Shown here in pieces: positions 52,290 through 64,000 of a DNA stretch of 64,000 nt. Origin of the DNA: Antilocapra americana (Eukaryota > Chordata > Mammalia > Artiodactyla > Antilocapridae). Below the pieces are notes generated by a model. It was not told the origin of the DNA, made no database searches, and saw only the letters and a program-made list of their open reading frames with translations. The stretch spans positions 43,330,595-43,394,594 of the forward strand of contig ML660201.1 of NCBI GenBank assembly GCA_007570785.1. The letters run 5' to 3'. The position numbers and the translations under genes were made by a program. How positions within the stretch are numbered: position 1 is the stretch's first letter; each line of letters starts with the position of its first letter.

Positions 52290-54545
52290 ACCCTCAGAGC
52301 AACATGGACATCACCAGATGGTCAACACTGAAATCAGATTGATTATATTCTTTGCAGCTTTGGAGAAGCTCTATACAGTCAGTAAAAACATGACTGGGAG
52401 CTGATTGTGGCTCAGATCATGAACTCCTTATTGCCAAATTCAGACTTAAATTGAAGAGAGTGGAGAAAACCACTAGACCATTCAGGTATGACCTAGGTCA
52501 AATCCCTTATGACTATACAGTGGAAGTGAGAAATAGATTTAAGGGACTAGATCTGATAGACAGAGTGCCTGATGAACTATGGACGAAGGTTCATGACACT
52601 GTACAGGAGACAGGAGTCAAGACCATCCCCATGAAAAAAAAATGCAAAAAGCAAAATGGCTGTGTGAGGAGGCCTTACAAATAGCTATGAAAAGAAGAAA
52701 AGCCAAAAGGAAAGATATACCCATTTGAATGCAGCGTTCCAAAGAATAGCAAGGAGAGATAAGAAAGCCTTCCTCAGTGATCAGTGCAAAGAAATAGAGG
52801 AAAACAACAGAATGGGAAAGACTCGAGATCTCCTCAAGAAAATTAGAGATACCAAGGGAAAATTTCATGCAAAGATGTGCTCAATAAAGGACAGAAATGG
52901 TAGGGACCTAACAGAAGCAGAATTTATTAAGAAGAGATGGCAAGAATACACAGAAGAACTGTACAAAAAAGATCTTCACAACTCAGATAATCACGATGGT
53001 GTGATTACTCACCTAGAGCCAGACATCCTAGAATGTGAAGTCAAGTGGGCCTTAGGAAGCATCACTACAAGCAAAGCTGGTGGAGGTGATGGAATTCCAG
53101 TTGAGCTGTTTCAAATCCTGAAAAACGATGCTGTGACAGTGCTGCACTCAATATGCCAGCTAATTTGGAAACTCGGCAGTGGCCACAGGACTGGAAAGGG
53201 TCACTTTTCATTCCAATCCCAAAGAAAGGCAATGCCAAAGAATGCTCAAACTACCACACAATTGCACTCATCTCACATGCTAGTAAAGTAATGCTCAAAA
53301 TTCTCCAAGCCAGGCTTCAGCAATGAACCATGAACTTCCAGATGTTCAAGATGGATTTAGAAAAGGCAGAGGAACCAGAGATCAAATTGCCAACATCCGC
53401 TAGATCATCAAAAAAGCAAAAGAGTTCCAGAAAAACATCTATTTCTGCTTTATTGACTATGTCAGAACCTTTGACTGTGTAAATCACAATAAACTGTGGA
53501 AAATTCTGAAAGAGATGGGAATACCAGATCACCTGACCTGTCTCTTGAGAAATCTGTATGCAGGTCAGGAAGCAACAGTTAGAACTGGACATTGAATAAC
53601 AGACTGGTTCCAAATAGGGAAGGGAGTACGTCAAGGCTGTATATTGTCACCGTACTTATTTAACTTCTGTGCAGAGTACATCATGAGAAACGCTGGGTTG
53701 GAGGAAGCACAAGCTGGAAACAAGATTCCTGGGAGAAATATCAATAACCTCAGATATGCAGATGACACCACCCTTGTTGCAGAAAGTGAAGAAGAACTAA
53801 AGAGCCTCTTGATGAAAGTGAAAGAGGAGGGTGAAAAAGTTGGCTTAAAGCTCAACATTCAGAAAACTAAGATCATGGCATCTGGTCCCATCACTTCATG
53901 GCAAATAGATGGGAAACAGTGCAAACAGTGGCTGACTTTATTTTGGGGGGCTCCAAAATCACTGCAGATGGTGACTGCAGCCATGAAATTAAAAGACGCT
54001 TACTCCTTGGAAGAAAAGTTATGACCAACCTAGACAGCATATTAAAAAGCAGAGACGTTACCTTGTCAACAAAGGTCCATCTAGTCAAGGCTATGGTTTT
54101 TCCAGTAGTCATATATGGATGTGACAGCTGGACTATACAGAAAGCTGAGCACCAAGGAATTGAAGCTTTTGAACTGTGGTGTTGGAGAAGACTCTTAGAG
54201 AGTCCCTTGGACTGCAAGGAAATCCAACTAGTCCATCCTAAAGAAGATCAGTCCTGGGTGTTCATTGGAAGGACTGATGTTGAAGCTGAAACTCCAATAC
54301 TTTTGCCACCTGATGTGAAGAGCTGACTCATTGGAAAAGACCCCGATGCTGGGAAAGATTGAGGGCAGGACAAGAAGGGGACAACAGAGGTTGAGATGGT
54401 TGGATGGCATCACCGACTCAATGGACATGAGTTTGGGTGGACTCTGGGAGTTGGTGATGGACAGGGAGGCCTGGCGTGCTGCGGTTCATGGGGTGGCAAA
54501 GAGTCAGACACGACTGAGCGATTGAGCTGACTGACTGACTCAGAG
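52290..54545 (+). mobile_element. BovB (RTE-type) LINE, 5'-truncated and inactivated
   Basis: About 2.25 kb of a roughly 3.2-kb element. Reading frames give the region before the reverse transcriptase (PFRYDLGQIPYDYTVEV, LDLIDRVPDELW), then RT pieces: a degraded motif A (FIDYVRTFDC), GVRQGC and the catalytic YADDTT. The endonuclease end is missing. Stops lie inside the RT (TAG near 53401 and TGA near 53595) and the frame shifts several times, so no functional protein can be made. It ends with 'gactgactgactc' type BovB tail. Orientation is opposite to CACNA1D. Confidence 0.93.
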
Positions 54546-56370
54546 CGACCGGGAGACACTGGCTCAAGGTCACAGAAACCCCTCCTCCTCAAATCACAGG
54601 CCACAGAACAGTTCCAGCACAATGACGCTGGCTTCCCGAGGTGGACCCTGTCTGAGCCTGGAGGGTGGAGGAATGAGGAGACGAAAGGGCATCCGCCTGC
54701 AGGAGGGCCCCGCTCAGCCCCTACAGGACACACCTACGCTGACAGAATGAGGGGCCCTTCTTGGAAGAAGGGACAAGACTGGTGTCTGTTTATACACAAC
54801 AGGTGACATGCTGGGCTTAGGAGAGCAGGGCAGGGGGCTGGTGGAGCTCTGCAGGGCTGTCTCAAGGCCACAGCTTGGGAACCAGGAGGAAGAGAGCGGG
54901 ACAGGCAGCCCTGAGCTGCAGGCTTGTCCTGGCCTTGCTGCAGGGACAGGAGCTCTGTGAAGGCCACAGGACTCTGCGGCAACCCCCTCCCCAGGCCAAG
55001 CTGGGCCCAAGAGGTGTGCACACTCCTTACACCACATCACCAGACGTGGAGCTCATGTGAACGTCCACTTAGAAACTCTCATCTCATAGTTGAGGAGCCT
55101 AGTCTAATGAAGTGCTCCCTGGTTCCTTCGCCCTCAGGGGACGGCCCCCAGGCTCTCCTTGAGGCAGCGGTGCAACCTGAGAACCAGGGGCCCTGCACAC
55201 ACGCCAGCACTCCCATCCACCTCCCCCAACCATGAGCACACAGGACTGAGTCACATGTGCATCCCTGATGACAGGAAACACTCTCCACGGAAGCAGAGGC
55301 TCAGAGGCCTAGGCTCGGACAGTCGCGAAGGCCAGCTTGGTCAGGCACGCCCTCCGCCCTGGGTCCCAGCCTCCACTCACCCATTCTCCCTGCACACCCC
55401 TGGGCTCCAGCCATAGAGTAGCCCTTCACGGCCTCCCTGAGCCTTTGTTTGCCCACCTTCATGTCCTCCTCACACCACTGCTTCGACTCGGAATGTTTTG
55501 CCTGACACATCTCAGGTCCACCTGTCCCTCAAGGCCCAGGTCCCAGGGCCCACCGGTCAGCCCTAGACGATTGTGGCCATCCTCCTGTCGGCCCCCGGTA
55601 CACGGCCTGCCCCTTCCTGCGACCTGCACTCATGTCTCCTGGTGCTGCACTCCCTTGGGTGTGGGCCCGTCCTCCCCACCCCACAAGTCCTCCCGGCATC
55701 CGCATAGCCTTGCTGAAAGGAGGCCTGACTGCATACGGTAAGTCAACTCTACTGCTGAATTTCAATTTCCCCTTTTACTGGAGGCACAGACCATCTCAAG
55801 AAGAGGAGGAGCAAGAAAAGCATCTAATAAAACAGAAGCTTTGGGTGACAGTGACAATTCCGGGGGTAAACTGAACATGGACCTTCCTGCTGCCGGACAG
55901 CGCCTGGTGCCCGGTGCCCCAGTGTGGGGGACCAGCCGGGTGTGCTCTGGAGCAGCCACACGGACTCTCATGCCTCCTAAGACTGCCCTAAACACTGAAC
56001 CGGTGTCTTCTGGCGGGTGATGAGCTAAGCACTTGCCATCCCATGTCTGGCGCAGATGGAAGCCACTTCAAGGAGCTGACGGGTGGAAGTGGCCCTACTC
56101 TTCAAGGTCCCTTCCAATAAGTCACTCTGAACTGGAGGACCCACAGTTTCATCTCCTCTTGTGCAAGGCACATACTCATCTTACCACACCCTTGCCCCAG
56201 AGCTGAGGCTTATTGTATTCCCAGGTCACAAAGAGCATCCAGCTGACCCTCTGCAACCATAAAGCCACAAGACAAGATACATATTTGAAGCCCACACCCC
56301 AAGCAGAAATTCAGAGTCAGTGCAAATGGGCTCTCTGACGTGCAGGCCGACAATCCAATTCGGAGAGCTA

Positions 56371-56670
<300 letters not shown>

Positions 56671-58446
56671 TCAGGACGTCCCCGGGACCTGCCCTGAGAG
56701 CCATCTGCCCGGCCGCACAACAGTCTTGCGGCAGGACACACGGCACCGAGTACAGCCACACGAGCACACAACGGGGGCCACACACGTGGACAGGACACGT
56801 GACAGTGCCTTCCCAAGCAAGACTGTGGGGGTCAGAGTTGCAGAGACCACGCCAGCGCACATGCACGTCCCTCAGAAAACCAGCACCCCTCAGGAGCTCT
56901 GTGCTCCAATGAGCCGAGGCCCCGAACATCATGTGCTACCATAGCAGGCCCTTGATCCCCCAGCAGGGGCCTGACTCAGAGATGCCCCCCTTCCCGCAAA
57001 GCCTCCTCAAATAGCAGGCACAATGCTTCAGAGAGAAAGGACCCCAGGGGGCCGAGCTGTGGTCCTAGAGGGTTCTTCCATCCTTGGAGGTAACACTCAG
57101 CATCCTAATGTGTACTGGCCCCTATGTTCAAACCATGAACCCTGAGACCCCACCCCCACCCTCTGCAGATCCAGCCAGAGCAGAGGACAGGCTCAGAGCA
57201 GAGAGCAGAGTGCCCTCCCCCGACCAGACAGCCCCACTCACCCTTCCCAGACAGGAAATGGAGCACCCCTGAAGCACTGTTATCTTTCTTAACTGTCGCT
57301 TCTTGCCATGATCTTTCCCTCCAAAGTCCTCCCAGTAGGAGGGGGAAAGGGAGCATGATTTGTTGCCCATTTATGGGAACACCTGCCCTGGAAAGGCTTT
57401 GGCAGATGAGGAAATTTTCCCAACTGTTCATGGTTTACTCTACTTTTCCTGTATGCAAGCCTGGATCTCTGCGTATATACAGAATCCCACATTGGCTGAG
57501 GCAAGGCAGGAAGTCAGGTGGATGATTACCCAGTTCTCATATATGAGGAACCATCTGCATTTCCAACCGTGAACTGTTACAGGAGCCAAGGTATGCGTGT
57601 TATGGATTTAGGAAATATGATTACAAAGCTGCTAAGGAAGCAGATGCAACGACAGGCAGCGCATCTCCTGCACACAGACCACTGGATGCTGCCGGACACC
57701 ACGTCTGCCTTCCTTCCAGTACAAAGCCAGTGCATCTCCCCTGCCAGGACCTTGTTAACCCAACCCAACCGAGGAGGGCAGGTGACTTGCTTAAAGTCAA
57801 CCTCAACTCTCTCTTTCCCCGCCCTCCCTCAACTCTGGGCTGTAGATGGGCTGAACAGACACTTGAACACCTAGTGACACTGATGCTTCGGGTAAGAAAC
57901 CAGATTCCTCCCCAAGGTGCCGGCCTCTGCCCACCCCCACCAGAAAGGACACCTTCACTGCCCCGAAATTGTTCAGATGCCCCAGGATCTGTCCCTTCTG
58001 CTCGAGCTGGTCTGCCCCACCTCTACCTGCTGAGATATGAGGAGGGGGCGAGGCTGTGGGGCATCCTGAGCCTGGGGGGAGCCGACTCCAGGGGGTTCTC
58101 GGGGTGAGCTGAAGCCGATCAAGGCCTAGAGCCTCCTGGGGAGGACACCTTCCCTCTCAAAGTGAAAGGCCTCTGAGGGCAGCACCCGCTGCTCACAAGA
58201 ACCTCGTCCTGAGAACAATATGGGGCTTCTCGGCCGTGGCTTCCGGAGATACCAGACCTGAGTAACCCATTCCTAGGCAGGTTCACCAGCTGAATCCGAA
58301 CTCTGAAAAATGTCACACCTGAACCAGAATCTCCTCCTTGAACAAGTGGAACACCTGGAGTGAAAAGTCACCACTCAGTCTGTTCTCATAAAGACGCTGT
58401 AAAGACCAAGTCTGTGGGCCTTCACGTCTACTGTTTACCAAAAGTA

Positions 58447-58620
58447 GTTGTTGTTGTTCAGTCACTACATCACGTCTGAATCTTTGTGACCCCATGGACC
58501 ACAGCACGCCTGTCTCCACTGTCTCCCGCAGTTTGCCCAAACTGATGTCCATTGAATGCTATCTGACCATCTCATCCTCTGCCATCCTCTTTTCCTTTTG
58601 CCTCCAATCTTTCCCAGCAG
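58447..58620 (-). mobile_element. BovB LINE 3' fragment
   Basis: On the plus strand it reads 'gttgttgttcagtcacta', 'gaccccatggaccacagcac', 'ctgatgtccattgaatgc', 'ccatctcatcctctgcc', 'caatctttcccagcag', the complement of the BovB 3' end. Confidence 0.85.
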
Positions 58621-59239
58621 AAATATCCCAGCAGAAACCTTTCTGTGTGTTTGACTCTGAACTCAGGAGTACTCAATTCACATGATAATGTACAAACAGG
58701 GTATTCTGATTCTGGCTACACATCTCATCTGAGTTCTTAAAAAAAATTACTAAGATAGCAGAACAGCCACTCTTAAGTTTCACAGGGGATCTGGCTTTAG
58801 TAACACACTTCATTTTAAGTCTTTTTACATCAGAAATACAAAAGACCATCTAACAAGCTACATCCCCGTTGCACATTCTGGTAGTTGGAGCACAGCAAGA
58901 TACACCTAGGTAAAATCCTTTTGTGACTAGACTTTCTGAGACTAAAAAACACTGCCAAGTTCTGGCTTGTAGCCCATTTATTGTAAATACTAAAGACTAT
59001 TATAACTGTTCATGTAACAAAACTGTTAATATAAACTCTCTGAACTGATTTTAGACAGTTCTGAATGGCCTAATACTTAGCAAGCATGTAAGCTTTCCTG
59101 ATTTGGACAGAACGGAGACTGACAAGGCATAAATCTCCTGTCGGCTCTGAGATGGGGTAGAGGAGGAGGTGCAGGGAGTTAGGCTCTTTGAGCCAAACTC
59201 AGCTGCCCCATCGCTCCTCTCAGACCACACTGGACTCTA

Positions 59240-59400
59240 AGTCTGAAGACCTAGACTCTACTCCCCACTCCGTCACTTTCTGTTTCTGAGCTTCAGTTTC
59301 TTCACCTGCAAAACAGACACGCTACCTGTTTTCCTGTCTCACAGGGATGAAGTCAGACACTCAACAAGATGCTACCGTGAACATCACAAAGCACTGTACA
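59240..59400. repeat. MIR-like SINE fragment
   Basis: 'tctgagcttcagtttcttcacctgc' followed by 'aaaacagacacgctacctg' and 'tctcacagggatgaagtcag' follows the MIR core order. Confidence 0.65.
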
Positions 59401-59778
59401 AACATGGAGTTCAAAAGTTTAACACTTAGTTGTCCAATCTGGGAATAATAAAAGGCAACTGGAGGAGGTTTCTAAGTACTGAAAGGAGAAAAATTGCTAA
59501 TGGCTCTGAATGGGCTCTAAGCTGCCTAACGCCAGTGGAACTGAGGGAGGCACAAAAGGACACGTGGGATCCTAGGGCATGGAGTGACCTCAAAGGGCCA
59601 GCAAGTATCCCATCAACCCTGTACCACCCTCTGCTCAGTAGGGAACAACTCGTTCACAACAAACCCTGCATTCCGTAAAATCTCACCTGAGTCCACTGAA
59701 ATGTTATCAATTCAGTGGATGATGAAAACAGTTTTCATTTCATGTAAGAATCTGTCATTCTAGAAGCCTAGTACTAAA

Positions 59779-59905
59779 GGATTCTCCAGGCCAGAAAACT
59801 GGAGTAGGTAGCCCTTCTCAAGGGGATCTTCCCAACCCAGGGATCAAACCCAAGTCTCCTGCACTGCAGGCAGACTTTTTACCATCTGAGCCATCAGGGA
59901 AGTCC
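59779..59905 (-). mobile_element. Bov-tA head fragment, first of a tandem pair
   Basis: On the minus strand: 'ggacttccctgatggctcag', 'gcctgcagtgcaggagactt', 'gttgggaagatccccttgag', ending near 'ggagaatcc'. It abuts the next copy without a gap. Confidence 0.85.
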
Positions 59906-60023
59906 AAGAATACTGCAGTGGGTAGCCTATCTCTTCTCCAGGGGACATTTCTGACCCAGGAAACAAACTGGGATCTCTTACACTGCAGGCAGATTCTTTA
60001 CCAGCTGAGCTACCAGGGAAGCC
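59906..60023 (-). mobile_element. Bov-tA head fragment, second of a tandem pair
   Basis: On the minus strand: 'ggcttccctggtagctcagc', 'ctgcctgcagtgtaagag', 'cccctggagaagaga', ending near 'gcagtattctt'. Joined directly to the neighbouring copy in the same orientation, as in dimeric Bov-A2-type elements. Confidence 0.85.
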
Positions 60024-60523
60024 GAAGGGAGATTTTAAAAGTGCTTGGAGAAAAAAACACATATATTGTGCTACCCTTTGAATGCAAAAGAAGAGGAAAT
60101 AAGGAAAGCTTATCTGAAGGCTAAAGCACAAAGTAAGGGATAGAGACAAGGGACAAGAGGGCATCAAGCAGGAGTGACACTAAGTGTACCTTTTTCTATA
60201 ATCTAACTTTCAGAATCATGCTACTATTTTAGACATTAAATTCTTAATTAAATCAACGAGGATAAGATGGAGAGAAAATACTCTTAAAGCGGAAGTGAAA
60301 TAAATGAATCTGATTGTTCTTCAAATGAGTGTAATAACCATACTGAAAAAGAAAGACAACTAATTCAAGTAGTTTATGAACATTTCCTGTACCCTCTTAT
60401 CATCTGGATAGGGCTAGGATAAGCATGGAACCACAGACAAATGCTGAACTCTTTTTAGTAAGCTTGGTTTTTTGCAGTGATATAGATGAAACCTTGCTGA
60501 AATGATGTTAGATGTATTATAGG

Positions 60524-61176
60524 ATTTGACATCTAGTCCCATCACTTCATGGCAAACAGATGGGGAAACAATGGAAACAGTAACAGACTTTATGTTCTTG
60601 GACTCCAAAATCACTGAAGATGGTGACTGCACCCATGAAATTAAAAGACACTTGCTCCTTGGAAGAAAAGCTATCACCAAACTAGACAGTGTATTAAAAA
60701 GCAGAGACATCACTTTACCAGCAAAGGTCCATAGTCAAAGCTATGGTTTTTTCTAGTAGTCATGTATGGACGTGAGAGTTGGACCATAAAGAAAGCTGAG
60801 TGCTAAAGAATTGATGTTTTTGAACTATGATGCTGGAGAAGACTCTTGAGAGTCCCTTGGACTGCAAGGAGATCCAACCAGTCAATCCAAAAGGAAGTCA
60901 GTCCTGAATATTCATTGGAAGGACTGATGCTGAAGCTCCAATATTTTGGCCACTTGATGCGAAGAACTGACTCAGGGAAAAGACCCTGATGCTGGGAAAG
61001 ATTGAAGGTGGGAGGAGAAGGAGATGGCAGAGGATGAGATGGTTGGATGGCTTCACCAACTCAATGGACATGAGTTTGAGCAAGCTCCAGGAGTTGGTGA
61101 TGGACAGGGAAGCCTGGCGTGCTGCAGTCCATGGGGTGGCAAAGAGTCGGAGAGGACTGAGTGACTGAACTGAACT
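60524..61176 (+). mobile_element. BovB LINE 3' part
   Basis: It covers the last 650 bp or so: 'cccatcacttcatggcaaac', 'ttaaaagacacttgctcctt', 'ggttggatggcttcaccaac', 'gatggacagggaagcctggc', and ends with 'gagtgactgaactgaac'. It encodes only scraps of the protein C-terminus with frameshifts. Same orientation as the copy at 52290-54545 and overlapping it in content. Confidence 0.93.
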
Positions 61177-61939
61177 AAGGATTTCACAAATGAGTTACTG
61201 TGTTGATGTACTTGGGAACCCGGGTTCTCCCTGTGGAAGGAGGGACACAGAAGATAGAAGAGGGACCATTGGAAAGAACCCTTTGAGAATGGATGGCAAC
61301 TGGGACGCTGACGTGAACTCATGATTTCTAGAGATGTACACATATGACTATATATATGTATGTAACTGTATCTACATCCTAGCTCTGTTGGAAAGACCTA
61401 GAAACAAAGACATTCCCACTGCTAGTAGCTATCAGCACACCTGGAGTCCAGACCTTGGTCTCTAACACTATTTCCCATTAGAAGGATCAGTAGACTTTTG
61501 AGAAATGGCTGATTCCAGGGATGAGGCAGGGCAGATGCAGGACTAAGAAGATAAGAAAGTGCTAAAAAAACAAAAACAAAATGTGATGGGATATTTGGCC
61601 ACTGGCTAAATCTGGGATAATTTGAGATATTATAATATCGTTGAGGTAATTTGGCCAAATAACTAAAAACAGTAAAGCATTTTTTAATATTAAAAAACCA
61701 GTCCACATCCCTTATAGATAAATTAAAAAGCAAACAAGATAAAATATTAATAATAAGTGGTTTTGAGTAAAAAGATATCTGGATTGCTTACTAAGCTGTT
61801 CTTCTTCTTACCACTTTTCTTGTATGTTTGAAATCACTTCCAAGTAAAATTTGTTGAAATATTTGGAAAATGTAATCATTTTAATCAATTGCAAATTTAT
61901 GTTGTTTTACATTCATTTCTATTTACCAGATAGACTATA

Positions 61940-62146
61940 GGCTTACTCCCTGGTGGCTCAGAAGGTTAAGAATCCACCTGCAATTTGGGAGAACTGGGTT
62001 CTATCCCTGGATTGTGAACATCCCGTGGGGAAGGGAACAACTACCCACTCAAGTACTCTTGCCTAGAGAATTCCATGGACAGAGGAGCCTGGTGGGCTAC
62101 AGTCCATGGGGTCACAAAGTCAGATACAACTAAGCAACTTTCACTT
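61940..62146 (+). mobile_element. Bov-tA SINE
   Basis: A full-length copy: 'actccctggtggctcagaagg' head, 'gttctatccctggattgtg', 'ccactcaagtactcttgcctag', 'gcctggtgggctacagtcc' and tail 'cagatacaactaagcaacttt'. Confidence 0.92.
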
Positions 62147-63300
62147 TTACAGGTTTATTGCAGGAGTGGACAATACTGTCCATTTCTTTCTTTCTACATC
62201 TCTCTCTCCTCCATGCAGCACCTGCCTCAAGCAGGCATGCAGGAAATGAGATAGAAAAAGACACAACACTCAGCAAAATGAGCCCTACCCCTTAAAGAGG
62301 CCAAAATGCCCCAAAATCCTACAGTTCCTGGGATTGCCCAGAAGCCCAAAAAAAGTATGTCTGAGCCCATGGAAACCATCAAGAGCAGCCTCTACCACCA
62401 GCCTGCCCTTTTCCCTAATCACATACAGGCTTGTGGGATGGAGTTTCTGTCTCAGATCATCAGAACATCTTCCCTCCAAGGTCTATGTCCCTTAAGGAGC
62501 AATCTATCAGGGAGGAATCTCCCTGCCAGCTGGACCTGACAACTGCCAAGGGTCTCATGCTGGCCCATGTGCACACACCTTTCCCACCCACTGTGGCAGC
62601 TGGAGGGGCTGCAGCCAGAGCATCTCCTTGGGGCCTGTCTCCCTCCTGGCAGGTCACCATCGGTGCACACCTGGACTCCATCCTGGTGTCATCCTGCTCA
62701 GAAGGCCTCAGGGACCCTCATTGCTGTCCTCAGTACCAAGGTTAAACACTCAGGTCCAGCACTCAGGAATGTTTCAGCCCTCCCCCCGCCCCTGCTATTC
62801 CAGCTTTATCTCCACTTCTCATAGATATATACTTTGTACTGTGGCTACACTCTTCTCTGCTCCCCCAACCCTGTGAGCCTTTGTGCACAGAGCTCCATCC
62901 AGCTGAGCAGCCTTTACTCATTCTGAATTCTAGCTCCCCTGTCAAGACCTAGCTTTCCTTGGTAACCCCAGCCAAAGAGCTCTCTCCTCCTCGAGAGCCC
63001 CCTCCACCCTGAATACCAGCCATGGATCTGAGTGCACACCCTTCGCCTGCCAGACTCCCCAGAGGTGTCCTTAACAGAGCCCCACGCAGTTCCTTACACC
63101 TCATCCTCACTGGAGAGTGTGGACGTTGAACTCTCATACACAAACTGAGGACAGGGAGGCTGCTTAGACAAGCCCATCCAGGTCCTGCATCCACCCTCCT
63201 AAGGACCTCAACGTGGGCCACAGGAAGCAGAGGAAGAGAGTAAGTATATGAAGGGATTAGGATAGAAGTCAGCTTACAGTCAGGTCAGGAAAGGGCCTAT

Positions 63301-63395
63301 ATTCTTGCCTAGAGAATCCCTATGGACAGAGAGGCACCTGGGCGGGCTTCAGTCCAAAGGGCCACAGAGTCAGACACGACTGAAGTGACTTTGCA
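63301..63395 (+). mobile_element. Bov-tA 3' half fragment
   Basis: 'attcttgcctagagaatccc', 'tatggacagagaggcacctg', 'cagagtcagacacgactgaag'. The tRNA head is missing. Confidence 0.85.
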
Positions 63396-64000
63396 CGCAC
63401 ACAGTCAGTCCAGGAAGGGCCTTAAATCCCAAACTGAGACCTGTGCTTCCCTGTAGGCAAAAGGGACCCACAGAAGGTCTGACACAAGAGAGCTGCCATC
63501 AGCTTTGTTTTACAGGAATGATGAGTTAAGATGAGCTCATATAAGGAGAAATTCTGGTGAGGAGGTCAGAAGGCAAGGAGTAAACCCTGGGTGATGGACT
63601 AGACTTAGCATCAATAGGAATGCAAGTAAAAGAATAACAGGATCCTGATACAGTCCCCAACTCTCTCACACGACCTGGAAGAGCACGTGTGAGGCCTGAC
63701 ACTGCTGCCCCTTCAATCACCCTCCACTTCATGGTCTGGACACTGTGACCGCCACCCCTTCCACATGGTCTCCTGGGTCCGGCACATCCACCAGTGTCTT
63801 CTCAGCTACTATGACCTTCCTGCGGGTCCAGGTGATGCACCACCTGCCGGGTGAACATTCCCTGCCTAAGTGTGCAGGTAAGAAAGGCAAACAGAAGGCC
63901 AGATGGAGAAGAGATGCCACAGAGGAACCATATCCCTGGTTCTCAACCTCTGGAAGGCTCTGAAAGCAGACCTGCTGTGTGCCCCCAGGTACACGGTGTC

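Noticed and set aside
52451..54326. Series of reverse-transcriptase-like frames as a possible host gene
   Set aside because: They are scraps of one BovB retrotransposon with stops and frameshifts, in antisense orientation to the host gene.

Overview
The window is mammalian nuclear DNA from a ruminant, most likely a bovid. The sign is the repeat content: Bov-tA SINEs (tRNA-Glu head joined to a BovB-derived body), BovB (RTE-type) LINE pieces ending in ACTGA-type repeats, and cetartiodactyl CHR-type SINEs, mixed with older L1, L2, MIR, MER5A and Tigger/MER44-like copies.

There is one protein-coding gene, on the minus strand: CACNA1D, the pore-forming alpha-1 subunit of the L-type calcium channel Cav1.3. 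The window holds the middle of the gene. Transcription runs from high to low coordinates, from intron 8 (64000 down to 56642) to intron 30 (4502 down to 1). I delimited 24 exons by splice sites and reading phase. Exon numbers follow the usual CACNA1D scheme and are inferred from order. The 21 exons of the main form add up to 2,566 nt with every junction in phase: 855 codons plus one nucleotide completing the codon begun in exon 8. Three further exons are optional or alternative: 9* and 11 in the I-II linker, and 22A in IIIS2.

Layout along the protein: exon 9 carries the beta-subunit binding site (AID) of the I-II linker. Exons 9*, 10, 11 and 12 are small linker modules. Exons 13-17 encode domain II, with the pore glutamate in exon 16. 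Exons 17-20 encode the II-III linker. Exons 20-28 encode domain III, with a mutually exclusive IIIS2 pair (22/22A), the S4 sensor in exon 24, the pore glutamate in exon 27 and S6 in exon 28. Exons 29-30 encode the III-IV linker, IVS1 and IVS2. I saw no sign of exon 8/8A or 31/31A, nor of a second gene. Most long open frames are antisense shadows of exons, SINE sequence or chance frames.

The rest is intron. A BovB copy with reverse-transcriptase motifs and stops lies at 52290-54545, and a BovB 3' piece at 60524-61176. An old L1 interrupted by later insertions lies at 35640-37411. The points most worth a second look are the basic, cysteine-pair cassette exon 9*, the 80-nt intron between exons 22 and 22A, tandem in-frame donors at exon 16, a tandem AAGGTCA array in intron 27, and ruminant retroposons very close to splice sites of exons 26 and 10.
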